NCBI GenBank assembly: GCA_947579605.1
Contig: OX388325.1
Location: 1,669,572 to 1,733,571 of the forward strand
From: Athripsodes cinereus
Taxonomy: Eukaryota > Arthropoda > Insecta > Trichoptera > Leptoceridae
Reading direction: 5' to 3'
DNA length: 64,000 nucleotides
A model generated the notes under the pieces. The model saw only the letters and a list, made by a program, of their open reading frames with translations. It was not told the origin of the DNA and ran no database searches. Of the stretch, positions 31,341 through 43,170 are shown one piece after another. Each line of letters begins with the position of its first letter. The first letter of the stretch is position 1. A program made the position numbers and the translations under genes.

Positions 31341-31660
31341 ACAAAATCACCCATCCAGAATGAGCTACAAAGCCCAATCAAATACACAGCCAATATCCAA
31401 TGTCTCAAGGATGCTATGATTGAGAGAGCCATGCATTCAAGCAAGCTCATCCATCCACCCCCCGCCCAAATGTAAGTGATCCAATGCTGCCAAAGAGTGA
31501 GAGACCGAGATCAATCCACGGGGACCGCTGATGACAACAAGGCCCCGGACACTCCCGCTCTAAAGTCTTGCTTATTCATGACGAGTATGTCAAGGCTCTG
31601 AAAGAATGAATCATAAACAGAACAAGAGCGTCTCAAAAAATGTATGTAATACTAAATCGG
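31341..31660. other. Unclassified GC-richer stretch
   Basis: Less AT-rich than its surroundings (GGGGACCGCTGATGACAACA and similar). It has no frame over 60 codons and no motif I recognise; it may be the 3' UTR of a LINE. Confidence 0.3.
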
Positions 31661-32045
31661 GTTTATTATGATGTATTTGTCTATCTGTTATTATTGTTTT
31701 ATCATAATAGAACCTGTAATTTTGATTTTCTAAAACCGGTTCCGGGTTGTATTTATAATAAGGAATTATATTTTGGGAATTTAAAAGATTATGTTTAATT
31801 GCTAAATTGTGATGTATTATTTTTGCGACATGATTATGTCTATAAGTATACTCAGTTTGAGCGAGAGTAGAACAACCCGAAACTATGTGTTGTATATTTT
31901 CCGGTATGGCCAGACATTTCCTACACGAATCATCAATTATATTTTGATTTTTTATGATATATTTTTGATATATTTTATAAATTTATATATATTATTTTTA
32001 TTTTATTATTACTTAAATCTATTATATTTTTTTTTTAAATAAATA
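31661..32045 (-). pseudogene. R2-like LINE fragment, second copy of 16262-16470
   Basis: GATGTATTATTTTTGCGACA...GAGCGAGAGTAGAACAACCC is shared with 16270-16400, about 90 percent alike by eye. On the minus strand it corresponds to the Cys-rich linker before the endonuclease, but it is full of stops. It ends in a T-rich stretch. Confidence 0.6.
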
Positions 32046-32968
32046 AGGATTAATACAAATGATAATAGTCTACTTATCAGTTGATAATAATATAGAGAAC
32101 ATTATTACTTGCGAGTACAGTACATAGACAATATAATGTAATACTGACATTCGCTTAGCTCTAATATGTGACAAAGTAAATCAATATAAATATTAACTTA
32201 AGGAGGAGGTACGAAACCATCCTTTGCAAATGTTTATGGATTGTAAAAATAAAAAAGTACAACATTTGATAAAATTAAAATATTTTTGAAGTATTTTCAT
32301 TCTTCTCACGAAGTAAAAAAATAAAAAAAAATTATATACTTACCCACACTTAGAGGAAAATTATATTTTAGTAATATTTCTTTACTGGTGTGTTTCTGTA
32401 CCGTATAAAGAATAATTGTAATATATTGTAAGTTAAGAGGCAACACCCGTTTATTGTTTAATACCATCTGTCTTGTGTTGTGTTGTACGTTAGGTGTTCA
32501 ATGTTTCTAGTTAGATATATTCATGTTGTTAATTGTAAATTATTTTTTATGTCCTTCAATTGCCCTTTCAACTATTTGACCTTAATTTGTGAACTTTGCC
32601 TGACTGACATCTAATATTTGTCATTTTTTTTCCACTACGATTTCTATTATAAAGAACCTCGACCAATTTTTTTTTGACAATTATATACTTACTTTATTTT
32701 TTATGTAGGTGTCTGATTAATGTTTCACTGTTTGCTCTACTCCTGTATTTTATTGTACAATTGTTTTGTGTCTTTTTCTTTTTGAAAAAAAGCATTCCTC
32801 TGTATACATTGTACTGTATGTATACCTACAGAGTTTAAAAATGTAAAAGGCTTAGACCGTAAATATCTGATAATAAAATAAAATAAATACACGAAAGGAA
32901 GTGGTGAAGGTATTATAAATAAGTTAAGCCAGTGGTTGTAAAAAGTAGTACTTTCATTTCATTCTACT
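32046..32968. other. AT-rich, no gene seen
   Basis: No frame longer than 60 codons, no terminal repeats and no recognisable motif. Scattered TAGGTA runs only. Confidence 0.6.
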
Positions 32969-33898
32969 TATATCTATATTATATTGTTACCACTTTTATC
33001 TGGTAGGTACAGCAGGCTGCAGTAACATATCACAAGTTACTTGAAATCCTACCTATATCTATATTATATTGTTACCACTTTTATCTGGTAGGTACAGCAG
33101 GCTGCAGTAACATATCACAAGTTACTTGAAATCCTACCTATATCTATATTATATTGTTACCACTTTTATCTGGTAGGTACAGCAGGCTGCAGTAACATAT
33201 CACAAGTTACTTGAAATCCTACTTATATCTATATTATATTGTTACCACTTTTATCTGGTAGGTACAGCAGGCTGCAGTAACATATCACAAGTTACTTGAA
33301 ATCCTACCTATATCTATATTATATTGTTACCACTTTTATCTGGTAGGTACAGCAGGCTGCAGTAACATATCACAAGTTACTTGAAATCCTACCTATATCT
33401 ATATTATATTGTTACCACTTTTATCTGGTAGGTACAGCAGGCTGCAGTAACATATCACAAGTTACTTGAAATCCTACTTATATCTATATTATATTGTTAC
33501 CACTTTTATCTGGTAGGTACAGCAGGCTGCAGTAACATATCACAAGTTACTTGAAATCCTACTTATATCTATATTATATTGTTACCACTTTTATCTGGTA
33601 GGTACAGCAGGCTGCAGTAACATATCACAAGTTACTTGAAATCCTACCTATATCTATATTATATTGTTACCACTTTTATCTGGTAGGTACAGCAGGCTGC
33701 AGTAACATATCACAAGTTACTTGAAATCCTACTTATATCTATATTATATTGTTACCACTTTTATCTGGTAGGTACAGCAGGCTGCAGTAACATATCACAA
33801 GTTACTTGAAATCCTACCTATATCTATATTATATTGTTACCACTTTTATCTGGTAGGTACAGCAGGCTGCAATAACATATCACAAGTTACTTGAAATC
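32969..33898. repeat. 85-bp minisatellite, about 11 copies
   Basis: TGGTAGGTAC starts at 33001, 33086, 33171, 33256 and every 85 bp to 33851. Copies are almost identical; the main variant is a C/T in CCTACCTATATC versus CCTACTTATATC. The last copy also has GCAATAACAT for GCAGTAACAT. High identity points to recent amplification. It has no ORF. Confidence 0.97.
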
Positions 33899-34791
33899 CA
33901 CTCGCATAACGCATCTCCCCTTATTAGTTTTTCACATTTACAATTCGCAATTAAATAATTACTATAATATTTTACATTATAATTTTCATTTAATATTTGT
34001 TTGAATTTAAATCTTTCTTCCATTTAACATCTATTTTTATATCTTGCCAGTCTCACTAATATTATAGTAAAATACTGTAGTAATTATTTCAGCATTTCTG
34101 TATTATAATTATTGTTTTATTTTATTTAATTTGTGTATACTTACTTAATTTCATTAATATTATACTAATCGTAAGAGAGTGATTGTTATTTGATTAATTA
34201 ATTAATTATTTCTTTGTATAATATTATTTAACATCATTTTCTTAATACTTTTGTACAGCAGTTTTTAAATAACATCAACCTTCATTGATGACAGTTTTGT
34301 ATTTATTTCTTTATTATTTTGTCCAGAGGTTGGAGACAATCATATTATGTAATAGTTATTTGCAAAAAATAATATTATAGACATTCTCACTTAATCTTAG
34401 TGTTGTGCATTGTAGGTAATTTATATTATATTGTGAATTTTATATTCTCTTAAAAAAACAGTGCAAATAAACCAAAGCAACAAAAAAATAAAGCAGGCAC
34501 AAGAAACTGCAAGTAAAGATATAAAAAAGGTATTTTTTTCAAATAAAAATAATTGTACAACACATTTTTTTTACCAAATATTGTTTGTATACTATTTTCA
34601 TTCTATATTTTAACAAAGTTTTATCTTACTTTTTTAACAAGATCGAGTGGTAATTAGTTTAAGCAGTGAAATGTAAGGTTTGTACATATTACAAAAACAT
34701 GAATTATCCATTGTTTTGCCTTTCTATATCAGCATTTGCACTTAGATTATTATTTTAAAAATATCACCCTACACTGAGACTATAACAGCTT
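33899..34791. other. AT-rich; one possible small exon
   Basis: Mostly featureless. 34461-34528 reads VQINQSNKKIKQAQETASKD and IKK between a TTAAAAAAACAG-like acceptor and AAAG/GTATTT, so it could be a 68-bp exon joined to the ORF at 34792. This is only a possibility. Confidence 0.25.
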
Positions 34792-35124
34792 TTGGTCATG
34801 GCAATCTCAGCAAGAAGAATGAAAAAAAAATGCCAAGTCAAAAAACGTCAGAAAAACACAAAAGATATCATCAAAAAGAAAATGGAATCAATGGAGAGTC
34901 TCTATCCTGGCGATAAAATCATTGTATGTTATGTTGATAATATCGACACGAACATTCAAACCATTGAACAATTTTACAGTCTTTCCGACAGGAGAGTTTG
35001 GTATTATGTTTGTTCTGCTATCAGGGGGGTAAAAAAGTATATGCTGTCGAGAACGATTGTACGATACTGGGACGTAGATACAAAACTCACTCAAAATCAT
35101 TGGAATGCTTATAAAGCCACTTAA
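34792..35124 (+). CDS. Hypothetical basic protein, 110 aa
   Basis: The frame opens at a TTG (34792) followed two codons on by ATG 34798 (MAISARRMKKK) and ends at TAA 35122-35124. The N-terminal 35 residues are Lys/Arg-rich (KKKCQVKKRQKNTKDIIKKK), and the rest is mixed (DKIIVCYVDNIDTNIQTIEQ, RRVWYYVCSAIRGVKKYMLS). I do not recognise a family. It is preceded by a pyrimidine-poor CTATAACAG that could be a splice acceptor. It may be a host exon or an ORF from an unknown repeat. Confidence 0.3.
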   Translation: MVMAISARRMKKKCQVKKRQKNTKDIIKKKMESMESLYPGDKIIVCYVDNIDTNIQTIEQFYSLSDRRVWYYVCSAIRGVKKYMLSRTIVRYWDVDTKLTQNHWNAYKAT

Positions 35125-35499
35125 GAGTTTGATAAAATGCCTCTCACAATATACATCTCGACGGTGCATCATTAATAGACATATCCAGTCTTCCACACTG
35201 AAACATTCGTACTGAAATGGTCACTCTTCACAATCAAGCATTTTATCTTTCATAGTAATAGGAACAGACATGAAGGCACACTCCCAGCTTAGGATAGTAG
35301 TTCCTACACTACATAGAGAAGGGCTTCAACAAATAAATTCATACCCAATAATGCTCCAATGATCACTACACTCAAGATTTGTATCGTAATGCAACCATTC
35401 TCAAAGAGACAGACACCGTATAGCGGAGAACATCTCCAGTTACAATAACGAATCATCCCAAGATCATCAAACAATTCAAACTTACAGGCATACCAATCC
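35125..35499. other. No gene recognised
   Basis: Frames are broken by stops every 20-40 codons. Base composition is less AT-rich than the region before 34790, so decayed coding sequence is possible. Confidence 0.35.
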
Positions 35500-35712
35500 T
35501 TCTAGTAGATGTGAGCCAAACAGAGGGACCACAGATGCAAGTCAGCATACTCGTCTAATAGATGTGGGCCAAAAAGAGGGACCACAGATGCAAGTCAGCA
35601 TACTCTTCTAATAGATGTGAGCCAAACAGAGGGACCACAGATGCAAGTCAGCATACTCTTCTAATAGATGTGGGCCAAACAGAGGGACCACAGATGCAAG
35701 TCAGCATACTCA
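35500..35712. repeat. 53-bp tandem repeat, four copies
   Basis: GGGACCACAGATGCAAGTCA recurs at 35525, 35578, 35631 and 35684: an exact 53-bp period. Copies differ at GTGAGCC/GTGGGCC and CTCGTC/CTCTTC. 53 is not a multiple of three, so the reading frame rotates in every copy. Confidence 0.95.
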
Positions 35713-35929
35713 TTCAACTGGCCTGAGACAGAAGCTTATTAACATAAATCTGAGACTCGGAAAACTCAAGACAAGAAGCACTCCATTAGAACACTGGAAA
35801 TGGCAGGCAGATCCGATTCAGTCCAAAGCTGTAATTTTCGAGGACTTGCCCGGACAACATGTCTCCGAGGAGGCTAAATGTAGGAGTGCCTACCTACATA
35901 ATATGATAATAGTAAGACGTATTGAATAG
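35690..35929 (+). other. Open stretch after the 53-bp repeat
   Basis: From the last repeat copy a frame reads TTDASQHTHSTGLRQK, LININLRLGKLKTRSTPLEH, WKWQADPIQSKAVIFEDLPG, QHVSEEAKCRSAYLHNMIIV to TAG near 35929. It has coding-like composition but no ATG of its own upstream and no family I recognise. It could be the end of a retroelement gag or of a host gene whose upstream part is scrambled by the repeat. Confidence 0.25.
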
Positions 35930-36503
35930 GTACTTGTACTAGTTAATTAAAATAGAAATTTTGTTTATAAAATGTTCTCCAATTTTCACACACAGTCTAG
36001 GAATAACTTTCCTAATCACTTCTCGATTTGACTTGCTACGTGTGATAGTATTTTATTGGCAATTCCTTAATAATTTTATTTCATGTCCTAATTGTTATAA
36101 TTGTTTTATTTAATATAATTTGTGTACAATTAATTGCTTTAATTATAATAATCATAAGTAAGTGATTGGTCTTTTATTTATTAATTATTCCTTTGTACTA
36201 TATTATTAAACACACAATATTATAACAACATTGTACACCAGTATTATTATAATATCTACCTTCACCAGCAGCCAGGGCCAATCATAATCTTTGTGCTTGC
36301 TGATCTTTGTTCCCTTGTAACAATGTTGAGTAGATATCGAGGATGTGCTGGTAAATAAATGTAGGTATTATTAATTTGTTATAAAAATGTGTTTAGATAT
36401 GTAAAAGGGACTATTGATTTGAGTTGAGTATGTAAGAGAGATAATTCAGACAGTGTTGAAGATTTTGTTGATGGTGATTGTGGAGGAAATGAATAATGTG
36501 GTC
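35930..36503. other. AT-rich, no gene seen
   Basis: No frame or repeat. Parts echo 34080-34330 (TTAATTTGTGTACA...TTTGTACTATATTATT), so the two may be old copies of one repeat. Confidence 0.4.
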
Positions 36504-36668
36504 CTCTAGGAAGTAACACTTGGTAGCCATGTCTACCTCTAGGAAGTAACACTTGGTAGCCATGTCTACTTCTAGGAAGTAACACTTGGTAGCCATGTCT
36601 ACCTCTAGGAAGTAACACTTGGTAGCCATGTCTACCTCTAGGAAGTAACACTTGGTAGCCATGTCTAC
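36504..36668. repeat. 33-bp tandem repeat, five copies
   Basis: CTCTAGGAAGTAACACTTGG starts at 36504 and every 33 bp to 36636. Because the period is a multiple of three, two minus-strand frames stay open and give 11-residue repeats such as LPRGRHGYQVL. I take these as by-products: no start, domain or splice context supports a gene. Confidence 0.93.
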
Positions 36669-36719
36669 CACCGAGGCAGAGTATATGGACTGTCCAGTTC
36701 CACAACTCAACAAGTAGAA

Positions 36720-37230
36720 ATGTCTTCTATTCGAGAAATAGGCATTTTTGTAATTTTGGTATATTTATATAATGCTTTGAAAACACAACAGAAAGTGACA
36801 AGATATACTAAGTATATAATAATCTTACTGTTAGAGACATGGGTTATCTTTGTTCCGTTCAATAGTTTAACAATATTCCAAATATTTATTTGTGGAATTG
36901 AAAAGGTACATTATTTTTTTTCCTTAACTAATTATTTAATATGAAAAGGGAATCGTATATTTTTTAAAGTTATTTCAGGCTGCTCAATAGGGCCCGCCCG
37001 TGAGGACAAAAGTTTTGCTTAGAAGAGCGGATAAATAGAAGTCCCACGACTTCTGAGATATCCGGGTATGGGAGGGAGTCTTCAATATGTATTTATATAT
37101 AAATTTTATCACCGATCTTATCAATACAAACAAATCCAACTACGAAACTAACGCGCCAAAACGTCATCTAAACGTCACATGTCCATAGTAAACACGGCGT
37201 TGTACCAACATAGCGCCGCTAAAAATAGTG
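36720..37230. other. No gene recognised
   Basis: A 74-codon frame (36720-36944) with hydrophobic content is unsupported. 36985-37075 is GC-richer (GGGCCCGCCCGTGAGG) without a frame. Confidence 0.35.
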
Positions 37231-37238
37231 TTACCATA

Positions 37239-37932
37239 TAGTATTGTTCAGAATCTGAGTATTCGTTCTTATGTATTCGTTCTTCAACTTAACTCGAAGA
37301 ACTAAATCCTCAATGCCAAATCTGTTCGGTCTTTTTCGTTCTTTTGGGAAAAATTACATTAAAGTACTATATTTTCAAAGAAACTAAGGTTTAACATCGC
37401 GTGGCAAATAAACACGAACGAGATTTAAATCTTCGTGTGTGTTTTTTTTTGGAAAAAAAACCTTAAGATACTCTATTTTCAAAGATACTAAGGTTTCATA
37501 TTGCGTGTCAAACGTTGAGAACGAGATTCTTGGATTTAAATCTACGTGTTATTATTTTGGAAAAAACGCCATTGGAGTATTCTATTTTCAAAGGAATTAA
37601 GGTTTTATATCGCGTGTCAAATGTAACAAACATGATTCAAAGATTTAAATCTTTGTGAAGTTGTTTTGGTAAAAATACCATTAGAATACTCTATTTTCAA
37701 AGAGACTAAGGTTTAAAATCGCGTGACATATATCACAAACGAGATTTAAGGATTTAAATCTTCGTGTCGTCTTTTGGGAAAAAGGCCTTTAAAATACTTT
37801 ATTTTCAAAGAGACTAAGGTGAAAATCGCGTGACAAATTCGACGAACGAGAACGAATGTTAAGAACGAATTGTTTTGAAGAACGATGTCTCAAGTACCGA
37901 TTCCTGAGAAAGAACTGGATTTACCAATACTA
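37239..37932. mobile_element. hAT-like MITE with inner 108-bp repeats
   Basis: Flanked by a perfect 8-bp duplication TTACCATA (37231-37238 and 37933-37940). Tips are TAGTATTG and its complement, followed by related CGTTCTT motifs. The inside is five diverged copies of an about 108-bp unit: ATTTTCAAAG at 37371, 37475, 37584, 37693 and 37801, each followed by ACTAAGGTTT and GATTTAAATCTTCGTG. No transposase. Confidence 0.8.
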
Positions 37933-37940
37933 TTACCATA

Positions 37941-38639
37941 TGAAAACCGTGGTACAACCATGGTATAATAAAACTGCAGTTTATTTTTTTTTCTAAATAA
38001 CAATATGTTATACCAGGCATAACAAATTATACCTGGCATAACTATACCATAGTTTATACCTAGAATAGCGTGTTTTTCTAAATAACAGTGTTAATGTATT
38101 ATTATTCAGTTTAAGTGGCGCCCTGTTGAAATATTCCATAAGTAATATGCTGTCTATAACATTTTAGAATTTCCATCTGAAACTTTCGACTTATCTCTAT
38201 AGATGGCAGTTTACCACATTTCCAGACTTAACATTAAATTATTTGGAGTTTACTTACTATAAAAATAAGGAAAATAATATTATTAACAGAAAATACAACG
38301 ATTAGTAATTATTAGATAAGCACAACCAGAAACAATTAAATAATTTAACAATATAGAAACATTTAAAAGAGAACTGAAGAAAAACATAATGAACAATCTT
38401 TCTTTTTCCTCGAGGCAAGGCACCCGATACCGAGTGAATTATGATAATGAACAATAAACAAAACTAGAGAATAAAGTAGAAGATACGAATATTATCAAAA
38501 CAAACCATAATGTAAGACTGTATGATGAAGGTAACCCCTAATACCAGCTTAAATGCTGACCAGGACAATACTCACTGAATAATAAAGTAAAGACCTTGTT
38601 TTTGAAGGAAAATACCTAAGCCATTTCAGTAGTACTAAA
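37941..38639. other. Palindrome-rich AT sequence
   Basis: 37940-38060 repeats TTATACC/GGTATAA in both orientations and could fold. The rest shows nothing. Confidence 0.4.
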
Positions 38640-38674
38640 ACAAAGGTGTTATTTAATAGTTTGGGATCCACGGC

Positions 38675-38869
38675 GTGACAGAACACTGCAGTGATTCTCT
38701 AAAAAGCCATGTGAATGCTCTGAAGGTGGTCAATGATAGCGCAGAAAAGGGAATTGCTCTAATAAAAAAGTTGAACGAATCAGCCAGGGACGACAAAAAA
38801 CAACAACAATTATTCTTGCTGAGGGTAGTCGAGCATCACAGAAAGGTTGTCACCAAGCAAACAAAATAA
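38675..38869 (+). pseudogene. 64-aa C-terminal fragment of an uncharacterised repeated family
   Basis: Reads SLKSHVNALKVVNDSAEKGI, ALIKKLNESARDDKKQQQLF, LLRVVEHHRKVVTKQTK, with stop TAA at 38867. The frame opens at ATG-less GTG (38675), so the start is not real. VND.AE.G..LI...N is a pattern I associate with the C-terminus of repeated, transposon-like proteins in arthropods, but I cannot name it. Surrounding DNA has no further coding signal. Confidence 0.35.
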
Positions 38870-39079
38870 GGGATTGCATCATTCATTGCTGATTGATATA
38901 ATTTTAAATTTATGATTTCTATAGCTTTTCCTGTAAAAGTAATTAACATTGAGAAATCGTATTTATTGGTTACTTTTATAAAAGTGGTCAAAATGTGCCA
39001 CCTCTTAATGTTATACAATCTTCTTGAAATTTGGCACATACATCTTTTACATCACTGAGACACAGTGCGTAAGCGAATT

Positions 39080-39345
39080 TCGCAAAAAAGTTTCATTTTA
39101 TTTTTGCCTTATAAAATGAAACCCTAAAGCGCTCTTAGCTAATTGGTCAACTTTATCATTTCCACCAATGTCCGCATGTGAAGGGATCCACACAATTACA
39201 ATCTGCAAACCTTTAATCATCGCATCAAATATTAATTCTTTACTAGTCCAGAACAAGTAATCACAGGGACAACATTTTTATTACTATCCAGTTTCATAAC
39301 TAGACTTAGTGAGTCAGTAAAAATAACAGTTTTTTTCTATACTAA
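39080..39345 (-). pseudogene. LINE RNase H domain fragment
   Basis: The minus strand reads VIFTDSLSLVMKLDSNKNVV, then after a frameshift QIVIVWIPSHADIGGNDKVD and QLAKSALG. TDS.S and W.P.H..I.GN...D.LAK are RNase H motifs as found in Jockey/I/R1-type LINEs. One stop and one shift are present; the rest of the element is not visible. Confidence 0.7.
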
Positions 39346-40501
39346 GATTGATTATCTCACTTAAAACCTCTCTTTGTTTCACTTAAAACTTTCTCAAAGA
39401 ATGAGACATCGTATGCAGTGTATTATTTTTCCTCCGTCTTGTCTCATTACGGTATGTCAAAGTAATAATTATGATAATACGTACCTTTATCAACAGAACA
39501 AATAACATTTGTAATGTTCTGTTATATGGTGGACTTATTGTAGAGCAACGTCTTACAGCCAATCATTTAAAAGAAATAAAAATTTAAAAAAAGCAGATAC
39601 GTAATAATATATATATATACATGTGCGAAGGCTCACTTATAAGTTAATAAAATTATATAAATATTATATGCACTAATATAAGAAAGCAAGGGTGATTCTT
39701 AGAAAAAGATACACATCTTATATTTGGACCATCAATAAACAAAAATAAATCAACACTATCATACTTTTTATAATGACTCGAGGGTGATATGAACATTTAT
39801 TTATTTATTTATTCATTGTAAAAAAGAAACAATGAACAGCATTACAGTAAAAAAAACCTTTTCGCTATCAATAATAAAATAATAACACATAATAATCACA
39901 AAAATATCAATAATAAAATAATAACACAAAATAATCAAACAATAATAAAATATAACACAAAATACAGACACATAGAAATTCTACGACACAAATATACCAA
40001 CAATAAAAAGGAATATTGACCACATCTTAAATCTCTTTTTCTCTCTCTGGATATGATTTTATGAGAACATCCTCAACGCTTATAACAACTCCCGCGTCAT
40101 GTGAGAGACTGCAAGAGGAGGTAAGTCAAGGATATTGTCGTGTAAGAATCTTTATATACTTAGACAAGGAGTAACTCCTAATTATTAGATCTTAAAGACA
40201 GTGAACCACCTCAGAGTGGAGAAAGGAATTATTAGAGACATATCTGTCTACATATATTAAATAAATCATTGTGTACCTACAAAACAGTATGGTACATACA
40301 AACTTTTATTTCGAAATATCTAACTCTTATCTATATAAAATTTTAAAAGAGACAAACAACTCCATCAATCATTGTTAAATAGTTGCATAGGTATATATAT
40401 GTATATGTAATAATATTTTGTAAATGTAGATTTCTTATTAATGATTAGGTTAGTATTATTGCAATGATAACTTTCGAGGTAACTGCAGATAAGAATATAT
40501 T
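39346..40501. other. No gene seen; repeat scraps
   Basis: 39800-39990 is A-rich with repeated AATAATAACACA motifs. 40040-40230 is less AT-rich and might be an old LINE piece. No frame over 60 codons. Confidence 0.4.
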
Positions 40502-40752
40502 ACCTATACTATATACTATACTATACCCTCAAGCCGTGTCCTATGTGGAGTAGGCAGAGAGAACGGAATGCCAAATAGATCTATCTTTACACACTTCCTT
40601 CACACTTATACAATTTCTCATGCACGCACGTCGGTTCATCTTACTCAACACACGACCGTCCTTGAAAATTTGATTAACGTGATCAAACCACGTGGTTCTC
40701 GGACGCCCGCACTTCCTCACACCCTTTCGATACAATATAGTTATTATATACA
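40502..40752 (-). pseudogene. LINE C-terminal fragment, sister of 22470-22678
   Basis: The minus strand encodes RKCGRPRTTWFDHVNQIFKD, GRVLSKMNRRACMRN, VKEVCKDRSIWHSVLSAYST, with a few in-frame losses against the copy at 22470. Downstream it runs into GGGTATAGTATAG, which shows the uninterrupted 3' end of this LINE. Confidence 0.7.
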
Positions 40753-40754
40753 TA

Positions 40755-40880
40755 TGGCCGGTTTCAATAATCTATCTATCCGCTACTGTCGATTGAAATC
40801 TATTGTGTTCTATATTTTAAATCATACATTTCAATCGACAGTCAGTGAGTCACGGATAGGTAGCTAATTGAAACCGGCCA
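40755..40880. mobile_element. 126-bp MITE
   Basis: TGGCCGGTTTCAAT at the left and ATTGAAACCGGCCA at the right. The arms extend inward imperfectly (CTATCCG...CTGTCGATTGAAAT and its complement), so nearly the whole element folds back. The flanking duplication is uncertain. Confidence 0.75.
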
Positions 40881-41159
40881 TTACTGGAGTGTCCTTTATG
40901 TCCAGTCACAATATACCTACATATTGTATACAGACACAATGCAAGATAATATTATTGTCTTGTCTCAGTACTGACAACATAATAATATTATCTGAGTAGG
41001 TTCTCGTATAAAAATAAAATAATGGTTAGTGATCCTCAGAAGCAAATGTCCATTTTAATAGTCTTCCAGATTCTGCCACAGATAGAGGACTTCTTATATC
41101 ACTTTGTGTTTCAGTATCTTATCTTACAATATAAGTTTACCTAATATTATATTGACAAC

Positions 41160-41402
41160 ATCAGAACTGGTAAAGGTGGATTGGAGAATAATATTATGTT
41201 CTTTGGAGATATTTTATTTCCCTGTCTTACGCCTTTCTCAATGGGGAACTGTTTAGTGCTTTTATGGAGATTTACACTGACTGTCGTGTTCTCGTATATA
41301 AAATTGAGAAGCTTTGTGTACCTGTGATCTATACGGCACTGGTGCAGAGCTGCTAATACGGCGTCCTTATTTATGGTAACGAAAGCCTTTTGGAAATCGA
41401 CA
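41160..41402 (-). pseudogene. LINE reverse transcriptase fragment (motifs A-B)
   Basis: The minus strand reads DFQKAFVTINKDAVLAALHQ, CRIDHRYTKLLNFIYENTTV, IEKGVRQGNKISPK. DFQKAF is motif A with Asp of the second position changed (AFV for AFD). RQG..SP is motif B. Continuous over about 75 codons, then lost. Confidence 0.75.
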
Positions 41403-41469
41403 AAATAATATCAAGAAAAATATGAAGAAGGTATATTTGTAAATAATATATTCTTGAATATTAAAGAAC

Positions 41470-41705
41470 GTACAATCATCTCCATTCCTCCCTGTTTTCT
41501 GCTAGCCTCTTTAATTCTAAGTATGTGCCAGAGTTAATTTCTTTCATCACTTGGTCCTACCTCTACCATTACTGCTGTAGGTCATGCCCTCCGCGAGAAT
41601 GATGAGCAGGCCTGGGTGCCTGATGTTGTGTTGTGGCCAATCCAGTTAGTTCGGTGTTGGCTGATTTTTTTAAAGAGTTGCCAACTTTCGCATACCCTGA
41701 TTTAA
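41470..41705 (-). pseudogene. LINE 3' fragment, relative of 12030-13565
   Basis: The minus strand matches the C-terminal part of the LINE in the ankyrin array: KKISQHRTNWIGHN..., and in the nucleotides TGGCCAATCCAGTTAG and CCTGGGTGCCTGATGTTGTG are shared. Frameshifted and truncated at both sides. Confidence 0.65.
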
Positions 41706-41983
41706 GTTAGTAAAATAATAATGACATGAAAAGGAGTAGATAATATTATAATAATATGAAATTGTAACGAACATAGGAACGGATGCAAATATCTAATATG
41801 TAGGCACCCATATAAAGATTATAAATATTATATTTTCATTGTAATAACAAGTCAAGTGATTCAAAGTAATTTAATATTATATAAGGTATAGGTAGGTAAA
41901 TAATTATGAGGTGATTCAAATCGAATTCCAATTGATTAGATAGGAGAGCATAAAGGTGTGCAATGTGCACGTACCTATAATAT

Positions 41984-43170
41984 TACTAGCTGACCCGGCA
42001 AACGTTGTTTTGCCATATAGGTACAGTATTTATTTGCCATATATCGACCGGAGTTGAAAATGAAAGAATTACTAATATCGCTAATAAAAAATAGGGTTTG
42101 ATGGCAGAAGGGTGAAAATTAAAGACTCTTATGTTTTTTTAATGCCTCACCGTAAAAAAAAAATGGCTATCATTTAAACGATCAGCATAATATTGAAGTT
42201 ATGTTCAGCAGAAAAATGTATTCTATCGACAAATATATCATGTTGATATTATGCTACTTATGCCCAGCTAGAATATTATATTTGTATTGCAAATAATATG
42301 ATATTGAAAAACTCAAAATTTAATCGACCGGCAAAATGATTATTTGTCCGGCAAAATGATTATTTGTCCAGCAAAATAAATAAATGACCAGCAAACCGTG
42401 ATCTAATTTTAATTGAACTTGTGTAAGCTAAATGTTTAATATTGTTCAAATAATAAATCTTTGTTTGTCAAGCATGAAATGAATCCAACTTGTTTGCTGT
42501 ACTTTCTGTTGGAATTGAAAAAAACTGGAAAACCCTGTCAAATGATTTTATATGTAACATTTGAATGAACGACACTAGCATTTTTCGACAGTTCAGTTAG
42601 ATATTTCCTTGATATAGTTAGACAAAAACTGAGATTATTTTCGTAGTCATCATTAATTTGGTAAGAAAGCACAAAAACTTCATGTGGATCCGAAGGTAGA
42701 TCAGTGTGTGAAAAATATTGCTTAACAATTAATATTTTCTGCTGGTCAAATAACAATTCTGCTGGTAAATTAATTATATTGTTGTGTGAGTATTTATTAA
42801 GCCGTTAAAATTTGTCAATTTGCCGATATAACCAAGTTTGTTATATCGGCAAATCGGTAAAACAAGTGTTGCGCTTATTTTTTATTTATTGCCGATGAAA
42901 ACATTGTTTTCTGTGCAAATGACTTAAATGCTGATTTTTCTTGCCGAACGTATGGATTGATAGCCGAACAAATAATTAGTTCCAAATTTTTTTTTACCAA
43001 AAAATTAAAAATAAATCGGGGTGGACCACCCTTTACTTTAAGGGGTATGAAAAATAGTTGTTGGCCGATTCTCAGACCTACCCGTTTAGCACACAAAATT
43101 TCATCAAATCGGTTCAGCCGTTTCGGAGGAGTATGATAACAAACACCGTGACACGAGAATTATATATGTA
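41984..43170 (+). mobile_element. Non-autonomous RTE-like element (CTAGCTGACCCGGC type)
   Basis: Begins CTAGCTGACCCGGCAAACGT, a 5' end familiar from many arthropod genomes. It ends near CCGTTTCGGAGGAGTATGAT...ACACGAGAATTATATATG, the matching 3' end. The 1.2 kb between has no long ORF; parts (42320-42410, 42750-42780) repeat GGCAAAATGATTATTTGTCC. 42818-42856 is a hairpin (TTTGCCGATATAAC and its complement). The RTE link is from memory of the family ends, not from a coding domain. Confidence 0.6.

Noticed and set aside
32880..32925. GGTGAAGGTATTATAAATA resembles the ankyrin unit
   Set aside because: Only about 20 bp match and the neighbouring codons do not fit; probably chance.
36379..36713. 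Minus-strand ORFs with LPRGRHGYQVL repeats
   Set aside because: Produced by a 33-bp minisatellite whose length is divisible by three; no other support.
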